A DNA stretch of 64,000 bases from Paramecium sonneborni (taxonomy: Eukaryota; Ciliophora; Oligohymenophorea; Peniculida; Parameciidae). The position numbers and the translations under genes are program-made. The DNA lies in the NCBI GenBank assembly GCA_905182985.1, contig CAJJDN010000008.1:267740-331739 (forward strand), given 5' to 3'. Positions 1-12,329 of this stretch are shown here, piece after piece. The first letter of the stretch is position 1. The number at the start of each line of letters is the position of its first letter. Under the pieces are notes generated by a model, which was given only the letters and a program-made list of their open reading frames with translations, was not told the DNA's origin and searched no databases.

Positions 1-545
1 AATACTATGCATTCTATTCTTGGTGGATTACCTGATGTTACATATTAAAGATGCGTTTATTATGCATATTCAGATACTGGTCTATTTGGAAATTATTTGA
101 TTGGTAATGAAGTCTTCGCTACTTAAATGGCATATGTCAGTCAAATGGTTTTATCTGATTATGCTTCATCTGTTGGATAAGTTGAAGTATTTAGAGCTAG
201 AGCCAAAGTTTTTAATGAATTATTAAGTTAAGAAAGCTCAGCTAAATAATCAAGAGAAATTGCTTAATAAGTTTTGTATCTTTTACTCATAAAAATTTAG
301 CTATTGGGGAAGAAGAGTACCAAGAAGTGAATTTGCTAGAAGAATCTCTGCTCTTGATGCTGGTCATTTAACTAGAGTTGCTACTAGACATTTCTGGGAT
401 AAAGTATATTTAGTTAATAATTTAATAGGATATCTCTGTTGTTGTATGGGGACCTACTCACTTATTAGATGCTGTTGCTCATTATAATAGATCATGGAAG
501 AGAAGCACTTTAGGTGGATATGCTTAACCATACTATGAGGGTTGA
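1..545 (+). CDS. Mitochondrial processing peptidase beta-type subunit (M16), C-terminal part
   Basis: The window opens inside this gene; the frame is open from base 1 and ends at TGA 543-545. About 155 residues are visible. Two 25-nt introns (276-300 and 404-428) restore the frame. The C-terminal segment has YWGRRVPRSEFARRI followed by a D-A-x-x-L-x-R-V-A helix and the stretch VVVWGPTHLLDAV, the usual arrangement near the C-terminus of MPP-beta/cytochrome bc1 core proteins. The family cleaves presequences of proteins imported into the mitochondrial matrix, as an alpha/beta heterodimer. The zinc-binding N-terminal domain lies outside the window, so an active beta subunit cannot be told from a core-1 or alpha-like paralogue. 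TAA and TAG are read as glutamine at many positions, which already shows the ciliate code. Confidence 0.75.
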
Positions 546-573
546 TTCATTAAATAATAAATATAAAGTTTAT

Positions 574-2255
574 TCAATTATTTTTAACTCTTGTTTTATC
601 TTTGTAACTCATTCTAAATAATTAGATTGGGTTTTTAAATTAACTAATTATTTACTTATTAAATTTATACTTTTCTATAGAATCTTTTTGTAATATACTG
701 AATTTATCATCAAGACAAGGACTTTCATCTTCATTCATTTGATTCTAATACTTTACTGTAAAATCTAATATTGACGGATTATTCATTAATCCTAATTGTA
801 ATTCTACTATGGAATTATAACAATTTGGTTTGACATCCAAACTCAATTTATGTGTAACTCTAATCTTATTTTACGCAGATGTACTTCTTTCTGCTTATTT
901 TGGAGTATTATTTATTTCATTATGAAATGATCCAAATCTTACATTTCTTTAATATGCTATCAAACAACTCACTTCTGGTTGAATATCACTATATTATTAA
1001 TTAGATTCATTAAATGAACTTGTGCTTTTATGTCTTAAATTTAATCTACTCTCACATGGTAATAAATTATATGAGTTATTTGCTATTGATAATTTTCCAT
1101 TTGACTCTCTCTTTGACGGCCCTGTATCATCAAACTCTTCACTTTATTTTTTCTTCTTTGGTGAATAGATTTACTATATTAAATGTGGTTAATCCATCAC
1201 TTTTATTGATTATTACTTTTTTGGGGACATAGAACCAGATTTTTTCTCTTAATTATTTTCATCTAACCAATCAAATCTATATTCAACTTATTATTAAGTG
1301 GCCACCTTTCTAAATAATTATTAAAAATATCTATCTATTCAATTTTTAATTTACTTATAGCCTGGTTTTTCTCTATAACTCATTTTCTTTACTAAATCTA
1401 TAAATTTCATAAATTCATTTGGTAAATCTTAGCATAATTCTTATGCTGAAATTCTCATTTTCATCAATCCAACTGTTTTAACTTTTTCTTCTTCATTTTT
1501 ATAATTTACATTTTACCACGGCAAACTTCCTCTCAATAAAAATCTCTTTAATGTATCAATATTACATTAACATATAACCTAATGATTCAAGATCATCTTT
1601 TCTAGATAATTCATATCCTTTATGTGCTGCTATGCTTGCATATCTAGAAGTTCCAAGGAATGGCTTATTATCTTTGAATGGACTAATATTAATTTGCATT
1701 AAATACAGATGTTTATCATCTTTATCTTTGAATTATTTTGCTATACCGAAGTCAACTAGGTATATTTGATTTTTTTCTTTCTCTTTTCCAACCAATATAT
1801 TTTCTGGTTTTATGTCTCTATGAATCACACCCCTGGCTTGAATAGAAAATGTACTTATTGTGAATGTTTTCAAGTATATTTAGCATCTAATCTGCAATTC
1901 CTAAAACGCAAGGTAAACTGAATCGCTTTCTCTATCTCATATAATGAGTTAGATCTCTACCCAACAGCTAAATTACCATTACATTATTTCCTTAATCTTT
2001 TCCTGCCCATTTCAGTCTAGGAACTTAGGGCACTCCCTAAACTAATCTCAATATTTAAATCTATCTTATATACAATTACTCAACCTCTCTATCTAAACTT
2101 AATAATTCATCCACTTCTAGCTTTTCAACTTTAATTGCTACATGGTCTGATGACCGTAAATCAAATCCTTAATACACTACACCGAATGAACCTGACGAAA
2201 TCCTTTTTTTTACAACAAATTAATTATTGAAGATCTTTTATTGCACTCCAGCCAT
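574..2255 (-). CDS. Casein kinase 1-like Ser/Thr protein kinase
   Basis: The start is ATG at 2253-2255 and the stop TGA at 574-576, giving 537 aa after removal of introns 1833-1854, 1544-1565 and 1331-1354 (22, 22 and 24 nt). The N-terminal half is a CK1 kinase domain: glycine loop GSFGVVYQG, VAIKVEK lysine, HRDIKPEN catalytic loop near residue 137, DFG as VDFGIAK, and the CK1-specific [19 protein letters not shown] block. The rest is a glutamine- and serine-rich tail with no recognisable domain. CK1 kinases phosphorylate acidic or pre-phosphorylated substrates and act in many pathways; the substrate cannot be deduced. It faces the upstream MPP gene tail to tail with 28 bp between stops. A second CK1 relative lies at 20457-21906. 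Confidence 0.9.
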
Positions 2256-2931
2256 TTAATTTATTATTTATAAATTCTGCTCACAACCATTAATATTAAT
2301 AAAATAAAAAAGATCTCAAAAATATTCTTTTGATTACATCAATTGAGATAAAATAACTCAAAAATACAGATTTATGTATATAAAAAGAGAATTTATTTTA
2401 TTGATAAAAATCAATGTTTTACCGTATATCAAATTATCAATTAATAATATATTGTTCAAGCAAACTCAATAATATCTTAACTTTCTGAGTATAAGTCTTA
2501 CCCAATAAAATATGATTAATTTTTCAAACATCTAAAATTCTTTAATTTAAGTGTTAAATAAACATAATTTTTAAAAGTTTATTCATAAAAAACGATAAAT
2601 TGATTAAAAAAAAATGATAAATATCTTAAACTGTCAGTTTTATTTTAACATTTAAAGGGATATTTATAATTTATCTCTTTAGTTTAGATTAATAAGAAAT
2701 GATAACGAAATTTACATTTCAAAAATTCATAAAAATATATTTGTTTTTAAATTATAAAAATATTTGTGATTTTAAATCTCAAATATTGTAAAGATTAAAT
2801 TGAAGTATCAATTTAAATATAAATTTAAATAAATGAAAGTAGAAAATTTGAATTTGGTTGTAATTCAATAATTTACTAAAATTTGTATAAATAATTTTAT
2901 ATTATTATTATTAATTTATTTATTATTAGCA
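2256..2931. other. AT-rich intergenic region between divergent genes
   Basis: About 680 bp of very AT-rich DNA lies between the start of the CK1 gene (minus strand) and the start of the TAF2-like gene (plus strand). No convincing reading frame or RNA was found. It must hold both promoters, but no defined element is recognisable. Confidence 0.5.
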
Positions 2932-5900
2932 ATGCTCTAAGGTGATATTCCATCTGAAATTTTACAATATTCTATTCCTTGCATTCAACTTAAGTCATAA
3001 TCAGTTAGATTGACTACAAATATGTAAAAATGTGAGATTGATTGTTTGGCATCTTATGAACTCACAATAGGGTTTTCAGAATCAAAAGATCAATTAGTTG
3101 ACCTTAACCAAACGATGGAATTCATATTATATGGTCGTCAATATGATATAAAAAATATTACATTCCTTCCTTCCGAAAAATATCCTTAAATAATAAAATT
3201 AGTAAAGTAATAATATATTTCGAATGAAAAATAATCAAATTTATTGAAATCATAGAAACCATTTAAATCACCATGTTCATATATGACAATGAATGCTTTG
3301 TTGAATTAAAGTTAGGATGATTGTCAAAAAATTACTGTTTAATTTTAATTTGCAACAGAAAAATTGGAAAGCACTCATTATGAATATGTAAAATCCTTAG
3401 AGGATTAAATAGTTATGAAGTTGTAAATAAGTTATATAATATCAAAACCAATATCTGGTTTGAGGTTTATAAGTAATTTAGATAATAGATTTTTAATAAC
3501 AGAGAAAGGATTACATAATTCAAGGAATTGGATTCCAACTCCTTATTATAAATAATAAAGTAAAGATATATTATGTATATTTAGGATATCCTCCTTATTG
3601 CCATGAAGAAAAGGACTTATTACATTATTCAAAGATAATAATAGCAGTCACATAGTCTTATTATGTCGTTGCATCTGGATAATTATAAGAGATAATTGAA
3701 ATAGAAGGAACTGATTTAGTAGGATATGTTTTTAATATAAACGAATACATAAACCCAGATGATTTAGGTATATTCATAGGAGAGTTTTAACATCATTATG
3801 CAAATCATGACGAATTTAGATTAAATATATTTCATATGAATGAAAACAAGTCTTATTTATTTGAATCTGAAACAGTTAGAAAAATATTTGAATAAGTTGA
3901 TAGATTTTGGTTTAGAGATGCTTTACTTTAGAAAGCAAGAAATATATTATCAATAGGATCTGGAGTTGAGTTTTTTAGATCTTTGAATGTTATGATATTA
4001 CCAAATGTTCAAAAACATGGATATCTTTCATTTTACCCTTTTCGAAATATATTAGTATTTGATGAATCATAGCTTCCTGAATTATTACCTTGTAAACATA
4101 CTTAAGATGAATTCTATAAGTGTTTACATTTATAATTGAATGCATTATCACTTAAATTCTTCTTGGCTCCATCTGTAAATATGTCAGATAGATGGATAGA
4201 ACTTGGATTTGCATTTTAATCTACTTGGACAGAAGATTATGCATAATTACATTAAAAATTATTAGAATAAATTAAAAATGGTTAGGATGTTAAATTAGAT
4301 TAAACACAATTTGAATAAAGATTTTTATTAGAATCATTAGAATATTAATTAAAAACTAGAATGGTTATTACTATGTTAGCAAGAATGACACATTAACCAG
4401 ATGTTTTTATTAAGGAAATTTTAAATAGATTTTATTAAGATCTTAAAGGAAGTATTCCTGCTCCTTTGAGTACTGATAAGATCTTTATGAGTATGAAAAA
4501 AGTGTTTTCAGTATCTAAAGGTAAATCTTTTTTAAAAATGTTTATTAAATCTGCTGGAGCATGGCATTTTAAAGTTTCTTATGATTATGAAAGAGATCAT
4601 AAATTAAATTTGAATATTACTTAATCTCCTCTTATAGGGTAATGGGTTCATATCTATACTCATAATTACATATAAGGAGCTAAAGCACTTGATATTAAAT
4701 CAGATATCATCTTTCAATTTCTATAATTTTAAGAAAAACTCAAACATACTTAAAAATAGATTTAAAAGGCTTTTAAGGATTTTGAAGAATAGTAAAAGGA
4801 ATAACCTTATGATTAAAGTAAAAAACCACATTCATCTTCTACAATTAAAGATTTTAGAAGAAGAGATTATTAAATATAAGCAAGTGGATTAATACCTGAA
4901 GAATTGTCTATGCCATTACATTTTTCAGGTTGGGTTCGTATTTAAGTATCAGAGACTAATGAATTAAAACTTGAAATAGAGAATACTGAAATAAAAATAC
5001 CTCCAAAATTATGGACTAAAATAGATATTAATTGTACATAAAAATTAAAAAAATATAATATACCTAAAAGACATTTAGAAATTAATGCTCAAGCTTATAT
5101 TTAAGATGAATAAACTGGTAAGATTGAAATAGAAAATGATAATAATAATTAAGTTAAAACACCTATGATTCATGGAATATTAGGTGAGGCAGTTCTTAAA
5201 GCAGGAGTAAATATTAATACTGGTAGAGAATAGACAATAAAATAATATTCAGAAGAAATCTAAAAAGAACCTCCTTAATGGATCAAATGGGATCCTGTTG
5301 GATTAACTGTAAAAGAGGTTGAATATTAAATTCAAAAAGAACTTGTTGTAATGTGTTAAGTCTTGAAAGAAAAAGATATGAATTAAATAGCCTGTGTTTT
5401 AAGAAATATTAAAAAATTAGAAATTAGGGAAAGAGTTGTCAGAACTATAGTTTTGATTATTGAAAACTCTTATGCTCATCTTGATAGTAATATAATAGTA
5501 TAATTACTCTAATTACTCAGAGAAATGGTTAATAAAAGTTCCATTAAGAGATTAGAAGAAAATTGTGATTTTGAAGATATGGCAGAATTATAAGCATATT
5601 TAAAATTAGCTGAAAAAATTACTTATAGATTTTTCTTTAATTAAAATGATAACAGTTTAAAGTACTTAAAATTTAATAATTTTGATGATTATGATGTAAT
5701 TATAGCACTTTTTAAAAATCTTCGAAGACTTAATACAGCATCAACTTTAGGATTTCATAATGAATTGATTGCTTTATTGGTAAGTATTCTTTAAGGTTAT
5801 GATAATTCACAAAATTAATATGATTGTAGTTATATGATTTCTAAACTTATAAAATTATTATTGTTTACAAATTGCAATTAATCAAAATTTTTAATTATGA

Positions 5901-7111
5901 CAACATTAAAACATGAATTAAAAAAAGTCATATTTTTGAATACACCAAAAAATTATATCTTAAAAACTATAATAATTCATTACAAAAGATTTATAGATAT
6001 CAACTTTTCAGGAGATATTGAAAAGAAGATTGAAGAGATATATAAGAAATATGATGAAGAAATATCTTCTATAATTAAACATCATTAATAGAATGTTTTG
6101 GTTAGAATTGATAATGGCTATTTAGAAATAGCTTATTATAAAAAATATTTATTAGAATAATATGAGAAATATAAGAAAGAGCCTTATCATTTTATTTTAG
6201 ATTAATTATATTATTTAAGTAAAAAGAGAGTAAAGAATGGATCGACTACAATATATTTTAATGTATTACTTTAAGAATTATAAATTTTTATGACTAAAAA
6301 CTATTAAAGATTTGCCCATGAATTATCAAGGGCAGATATAAATCCAGAATTAGCAAAGACTTTAGCTCATACAAATTTTGAATGTATAATATCTGGTCCA
6401 TCACTTTTAAATTATAATGTCTAAAGTAACTTTGCATCAATTTACAGAATTTTATTTTATTATTTTGCTCCTCTTCGAACTGAAGAAGTTCATAAAGATA
6501 TTAAGCATTTATTATATACTTTAACCAATTTTAAACCTGATTAATAATGGTCTTAAGCTCATGTTACTTAATTATTAGAAGAAACATAAGAATTAACTAA
6601 AAGAACTTGTGGGTAATAACCTAAGAAGAATAGACCTCCAAATAGAATTACAAATTAAGATTTAATTTAATAATTAGAAAGATTTGCAAGGAAATTTCCA
6701 AATAAATTATCAGAAAGAGAAATTACAAAGTAGATTTTAAAACATTTAGGAACTTTACCGTAGATTAGGTAGCTTGAGGAAAAAGAAGGTATTGAATTAT
6801 CACCTTCTTCAAAATAAATTTATAGAATTGATTAAGTTAGAGCTTCTATGAAAAGAAAAAATTAACCAATGAATACTATTCTAGATAATGTCTTATCAAT
6901 GTTTGAATATTATTATAGAAAACAATAATTGAGTAAAATTGAATTAGAAGATTATTGTTAAATGGTTAGAAAATTCTTTGATGATGGAAAGAAAGTCTTA
7001 GAAAATTATTCTAAAGCTAATGTTGATAAAAAACTATAAAAGATGGTTATAAAAAGTACATAATTAGAAACCAATTAAGCTAAAAATAATTATGATGATA
7101 TGATTGGATGA
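2932..7111 (+). CDS. TAF2-like TFIID subunit (M1-aminopeptidase fold)
   Basis: A long gene of 1384 aa with a single 25-nt intron (3560-3584), from ATG 2932 to TGA 7109-7111. The N-terminal part has the beta-rich M1-aminopeptidase layout. Where M1 enzymes have a zinc-binding HExxH, the protein reads NALSLKFFLAPSV followed by SDRWIELGFAF, so the helix and the loop before the invariant glutamate are kept but the zinc ligands are not. This is the known signature of TAF2, the promoter-contacting TFIID subunit. Downstream, SFLKMFIKSAGAWHFKVSY and QWIKWDPVGLTVKEVEYQ resemble conserved TAF2 blocks, followed by helical repeats. The family role is binding initiator DNA within TFIID in the nucleus. The call is by pattern only; another catalytically dead M1-like scaffold is possible. 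Confidence 0.65.
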
Positions 7112-7131
7112 GTTATTTTATTTATGTTAAA

Positions 7132-8033
7132 TCATTATTAATTTTGTTCTTCAAATATTCCTTATTAGAATATTAACTCAGGATTATTTTATTTTAATGT
7201 TTAATTTGGATCTTCAAGAGCATTTTAATCTAAATATAATTTTTTCAAATTATTTAACTTTTTTAATTGAATAGGAAGATAAGTTAAATGATTATCTCTT
7301 AAACTTAATAATTTTAATTTATTTAACTTATCAATATCATCTGGAATTTTGAAAATTTCATTGTTTGATAAATCTAACAATATAAGTTCTGATAAATTTG
7401 TAAATCTATCAATATTTGATAATTAATTCTTAGCCATATTTAACTCTTATAATTATTTAAGTTCAAAAAATTCATTTTCAATATTATGATCTTATAAATT
7501 ACAACACGATGCATGAAATACTTTTAAATTAGTTAAATTTTTAATGCTTTAAGGAATAATTTAGATTTTATTATTAGAAATGATCAGAATTTGTAAATTA
7601 TTTAAACCAAGAATCTATTCATAAATTGTATTGACTCCTCTATTTCTGATTGATATCAAATTAGAAATTTTTGCTTTTTCAACTATTTCTTTTAATTCTT
7701 AGGGACTAATAAATTTTTCTAATGTTGTATTCTATTATGGAATTCCTCCAAGCTGTTGTAATTTAACAACTAATTCTTTTTCTTTCTCATCTTCTTTAGC
7801 CTTAAGTTCTTCCTTCTATTGTTTAGCTTTTTCAAATGCCTCAGTTATTTCAGCATCTCCCAAACCTAATTTACAAAATGGATTTTACCTTTTTTCTTAA
7901 GAAATTTTTCTATATCTGATCTAGGCACATTTTACAAATTTGGTGTGTTAATGAAATTTATTGCAACTGCTATTCTTTTATCTTTCTCATCTTTTTCTTT
8001 TTCTTGTTTATCTTATTTAGTTTATTTAGACAT
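7132..8033 (-). CDS. Leucine-rich-repeat protein
   Basis: This 292-aa protein has a 23-nt intron at 7866-7888, a start at 8031-8033 and a stop at 7132-7134. The first third is charged and helical, with many K/E residues (probable coiled coil). From about residue 100 it contains leucine-rich repeats of the L-x-x-L-x-L-x-x-N type, seen as LNNLQILIISNNKI, LTNLKVFHAS, LSELILLDLSNNEI, LKLLSLRDNHL and LKKLYLDQNAL. Such proteins serve as scaffolds; a similar design is common in ciliary and cytoskeletal proteins, but nothing fixes the role here. It runs tail to tail with the TAF2-like gene (20 bp between stops), and its start is 52 bp from the divergent cyclin start, so the two probably share a promoter region. 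Confidence 0.8.
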
Positions 8034-8085
8034 TTTAATAATTAATGAATATATTGATCACATAATTTTTATTATTAACAGTAAA

Positions 8086-9241
8086 ATGGAACTAATTAAC
8101 GTATATATTTTAGTTAATTTAGCACTTTCCTTCAAGAAGGTTTGGATAAGAGTTAACTAACCTTTATTATAGACCTTAAACAAAACTAAACTTATCATAA
8201 TTAAAGAAAAAAGCAGAATCTACAAACACTTCAATGAGACATAAATCTTAAAGAGATATCAATAACAATAATGTTTGGTACTAAGTATCCATAAAGAAAA
8301 GAACAAATAGTTAACATAGCAGTGGAGATTCAGTCTCTCATAGATAGAAATCATAAAGATGTTCAAGCAGAAATCAAACAATATAAACTGTAAGATTTTG
8401 TGATGTCAAATAATTATTAATTGATGAATAGAATAAGTAATTTATTGAAAACATTGATATGGTGTATTCAAGTAAACCTCAGTATTGTAGTGTCTATGCC
8501 TATGATATCTAAGAATATTTAAAATCTATAGAAATTTCATATTAGTTAAGTGCACAACAATACTTTCATCATTAACCTTAAATAACTTAGAAAATGAGAA
8601 CTATTTTAATAGAATGGATAATTGATGTATCTGCAAAATTTAGATTAAAATAAGACACACTATTTTTAACTATAAGTTTGCTTGATAGATATATGTTGAC
8701 AACTCCTGTTTCAAAAAATATTTTATAACTCATTGGAGTTTCTGCCTTATTCATAGCAAGTAAATTGGAAGAGGTTCATTAATTAATGGCAAAGGATTTA
8801 GCTTATATTACCGATAAAACTTACACTAAAGAATAAATTATATATACAGAATCCCTTATATTGAAGCAGCTTAATTTCAATCTCACTACCCCTACAATAA
8901 TGTATTTTTTAAACAGATATCAAAATATTTGCCCTTTAAATTTAAAACATTTTTTTTATTGTCAATTATTAATTGAAATTTATCTACTATTATAACCTTA
9001 GACTCATAATAGTAGTTAATTGGCAGCAGCTTCATTTTTATTGATTCGAAAATAAAAGAAATATAATCCTATATGGCCTGAAGAATTAGAAATAATTAGT
9101 AATTGCAGTGAGAACAAATTACATTTAATAGTAAAAATGCTGTTACAATGTTAATTAGAATTTCAAACAAGATAGAATATATTTAACTCATTGTATACGA
9201 AATATTCTTAGTATAAATATTGTAAAATAATTAATGTATGA
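8086..9241 (+). CDS. A/B-type cyclin
   Basis: The protein has 377 aa, starts at ATG 8086 and has a 22-nt intron at 8101-8122 right after the fifth codon; without that intron the upstream ATG would run into a stop. The cyclin box starts near residue 165 with MRTILIEWIIDVSAKF, the diagnostic block of mitotic cyclins that binds the kinase, then TLFLTISLLDRYM and IGVSALFIASKLEE. A second, weaker cyclin fold follows. The N-terminal 150 residues are basic and serine/glutamine rich. No clear destruction box was found, although a short RRFGQEL-like stretch occurs early. It should activate a cyclin-dependent kinase. It is divergent from the LRR gene with only 52 bp between start codons. Confidence 0.85.
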
Positions 9242-9287
9242 AATTAAATATTTTATATATTTATTATACTTATACACTAATGAATCA

Positions 9288-9888
9288 TCATCCAGTTAAG
9301 GTGAGAATGGCTTGAACTGTGTCATTATCAGATTTTCTAAGTGCTTCAACAGCTTTACTTCTATCACATTTACAATGTTCCATGACCATTTTGATAGATT
9401 CAGCTGGAATACCTTCATCACTTACTTGTTCTGTAGTTTCAACAGGTTTTTATTCTTTATTTTCATCTTATTTAGGACTAGATAATAGTATTTGAATATT
9501 ACACTTATTAAGCTAAATTTTCAGCTTCTTTTTTACCAATTTAACCTGTTGGATCATGAACTTTAGCTTCTCCAAATACAATATAAGAATTATCAACATT
9601 GGCTGATTTTAAGACTTCTGGGTTATCAATATAAAGTAGGAATTATTTTCCTCTTTTAATTGTAACTCTATTGATTCCAGCAACTGGTTTCATTCCTAAT
9701 TTAAGCATAGCTTTTTTAAATTTCTTTTCTCCTCTATTAGCCTTCTTGTCTTTTTCATCTCCTCCTTTATGATCATGATCATGACCATCATCAGAATCTG
9801 AATGATCATGAGCATGATTATGATCATGATGGTGTTCTTAAGTTTATTCTTTTTCTTCTTTTATCTCAATCTCTTGCTCTTAAGCCAT
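9288..9888 (-). CDS. Nascent polypeptide-associated complex alpha subunit
   Basis: A 191-aa protein with one 25-nt intron (9478-9502). The NAC domain is clear: KLGMKPVAGINRVTIKRG, then YIDNPEVLKSANVDNSYIVFGEAKVHDPTG. The C-terminus is a UBA domain with EGIPAESIKMVMEHCKCDRSKAVEALRKS in pieces. NAC is a heterodimer that binds ribosomes at the tunnel exit and shields nascent chains from inappropriate ER targeting. The N-terminal region (about residues 17-45) is unusual: it alternates histidine with aspartate, serine and alanine (HHDHNHAHDHSD, then DDGHDHDH), a plausible metal-binding tract not typical of the family. This tract has imperfect repeats at DNA level (cat-gat units), so it could have grown by slippage. 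Intron placement joins an acidic linker to the UBA part. Confidence 0.92.
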
Positions 9889-10000
9889 TTATTATTATTA
9901 TTATTACATAATTTAAATTTTTCAATCTTGATTAAATATTTCAAATGACAAACAAATTAACAATAGTATAGATTTTAATATATCTGATATATAAAAATAA

Positions 10001-12288
10001 ATGATTAGATTCTCATTGAAGAAAGGATAACAATTATTGAAAAAATAATTCTAAGCTTTCTCAACATAATAGAATCTTATTGAAATATTCATAGATGATG
10101 TTCCACATAAAGTAGAAATATAAGTTTGATCATTTATAGGTTGATCCATCAGCAACAATATTTTAAGCATGTTATTCAGCAGGTGTGATTATTCCAAGAT
10201 TCTGTTATCATGAAAGATTAGCAGTAGCAGGAAATTGTAGAATGTGTTTAGTAGAAGTAGAAAAATCACCAAAACCTGTATAATTAAATGAATATTCTAA
10301 AAGGTAGCAGCATGTGCAGCATAAGTAGCACCTGGAATGAGAATTCTTACAAAAAGCGAAAAGACAAGAATAGCAAGAGGAGGTGTAATGGAATTCTTGT
10401 TAGCAAATCACCCATTGGATTGTCCAATCTGTGATTAAGGTGGTGAATGTGATTTATAAGATATTTCTGAGTAATATGGGTATACTCTAAATATTCTATG
10501 TCTAGTTATGGAGACAGTAGACATAATGAATATAAAAGAGCTGTTGAAGATAAAAATTTTGGTCCTTTAGTGGCTACTAGTATGAATAGATGCATTCATT
10601 GCACAAGATGTATTAGATTTTCAGATGAATATGCTGGTGTAACTGAATTAGGAACTAGTGGAAGAGGAAGAAATACTGAAATCGGTACATACATTGACAA
10701 AATGATCACTAGTGAATTATAGGGAAATCTTGCTGATATTTGTCCAGTTGGTGCTTTAACCAATGGGCCATATGCTTTCACATCGAGACCGTGGGAATTA
10801 AAATCATACGATTCTGTAGATGTTTTTGATACAATAATCCCATTAATTCAAATTGACACAAGAGGAGCTGAAATAATGAGAGTTTTACCTAGAATTCATG
10901 AAGAAGTTAATGAAGAATGGTTAAATGATAAATCAAGATAAGCATTTGACGGATTAAAAAAATAAAGATTAACATTACCATTAGCCAGAGATGCTTAAGG
11001 AAATTTTACAGATTTATATTGGCCAGATGCAATTTAATAAGCAGCTAAAAAATTATAATCTGTAAAAGGAGAAGAAATTGTAGGAGTAATTGGAGAATTT
11101 GCAGATTGTGAATCTATAGTTGCTTTAAAGGATTTATTGAATAGATTTGATAGTGATAATTTTGAAATAAGAGGAACAGGAGTACCTTAATTAGATGCAG
11201 ATTTTAGAGCTAATTATTTATTAAACTCTAGAATTACAGGAGTAGAAGAAGCTGATGTACTTTTATTAGTAGGTACTAACCCCAAAGTTGAATCACCTTT
11301 ATTGAATTCAAGAATTTTAAGAGCTACTAGAAAAAACAACTTAAAAGTATTTTTAATAGGTCCAGCAAATGATTTAACATATAATTATGTTCATTTAGGA
11401 AATAATGCTTCTATTCTTGATGAAATTGCTAATGGAACTCATCCATTTGCAGGAAGATTAAAATCTGCAAAATTGCCAATGATTTTAACAGGAGCAGGCG
11501 TTTTAGAGAGAACTGATGGAAATGCTATTCATAATGCATTAAAAAAGATAGCTTAAAATTCAGCTGTAATAAATCCACAATAAGGATGGAATGGATTTAA
11601 TCTTTTACATAAAGAAGTAGGAAGAATTAATGCTCTTGAATTAGGTATTACAGCTAGAAGAAGTAGTGTAACACCAAAAGTAGTTATTTTGTTGGGAGTT
11701 GATAATAATTTAAATGCATAAGATATTCCAAAAGATGCTTATGTAATTTATATTGGTAGTCATGGAGATGAAGGAGCTTATTATGCAGATCTCATATTAC
11801 CAGGTGCTACCTATACAGAAAAGAATGGTACATATGTAATATTTTTATATATTCAAAAAAGGTTTCAACTGAAGGAAGAGTTTAAACAACTAAATTAGTG
11901 GCTTTACCACCATCAGGAGCAAAATCAGATTGGGAAATTTTAAGAGCCTTATCTGAAGAATGTGGATGCGCTTTACCATATGATACTTTAGAAGAAGTAT
12001 ATTCATTTCATATTTTCAAAGGTTAGATACAGAATTGCTGAACTAGCTCCCCATCTATTGAAATATGATTATATTGAACCAACTGTCTTAGGATAGATTG
12101 CTTTAAAACCTGAATCATCCAAATAAACTATTTCAGCAACTCCTTTTAGAGATCTTATAGATGTAAATTTGAATATTTATATATAGAATTTCTATATGAC
12201 TGATGCTATTTCTAGATAATCAGTTACTATGGCTAAATGCTCTACAGCATTTAATCCTCATAAATTTAGCACATTTAAATAATTATGA
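10001..12288 (+). CDS. NDUFS1: NADH:ubiquinone oxidoreductase 75-kDa subunit (NDUFS1/NuoG)
   Basis: The gene encodes 710 aa and has six introns (10112-10139, 10278-10303, 10480-10505, 11836-11861, 11997-12021, 12163-12186). The N-terminus is a mitochondrial presequence rich in K, Q and F. The plant-type ferredoxin domain carries the cluster cysteines in [15 protein letters not shown] and GNCRMCLVE; the next iron-sulfur ligands are in [18 protein letters not shown] and [11 protein letters not shown], followed by the typical [17 protein letters not shown]. The remainder is a molybdopterin-oxidoreductase-like domain that has lost cofactor binding in this family. The subunit holds three Fe-S clusters of the complex I electron path in the mitochondrial matrix arm. 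Intron 1 was placed so that the family's short loop is kept (VPHK joined to [10 protein letters not shown]). Length agrees with the family. Confidence 0.96.
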
Positions 12289-12329
12289 TATTATATCCAT
12301 ACAAATTAGGAATAACATATATAATTATA

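Noticed and set aside
10498..10722. Short standard-code ORFs, such as this one, taken as separate genes
   Set aside because: It is an internal part of the NDUFS1 exon between TAA/TAG codons that are read as glutamine. The same holds for most short standard-code ORFs in the window.
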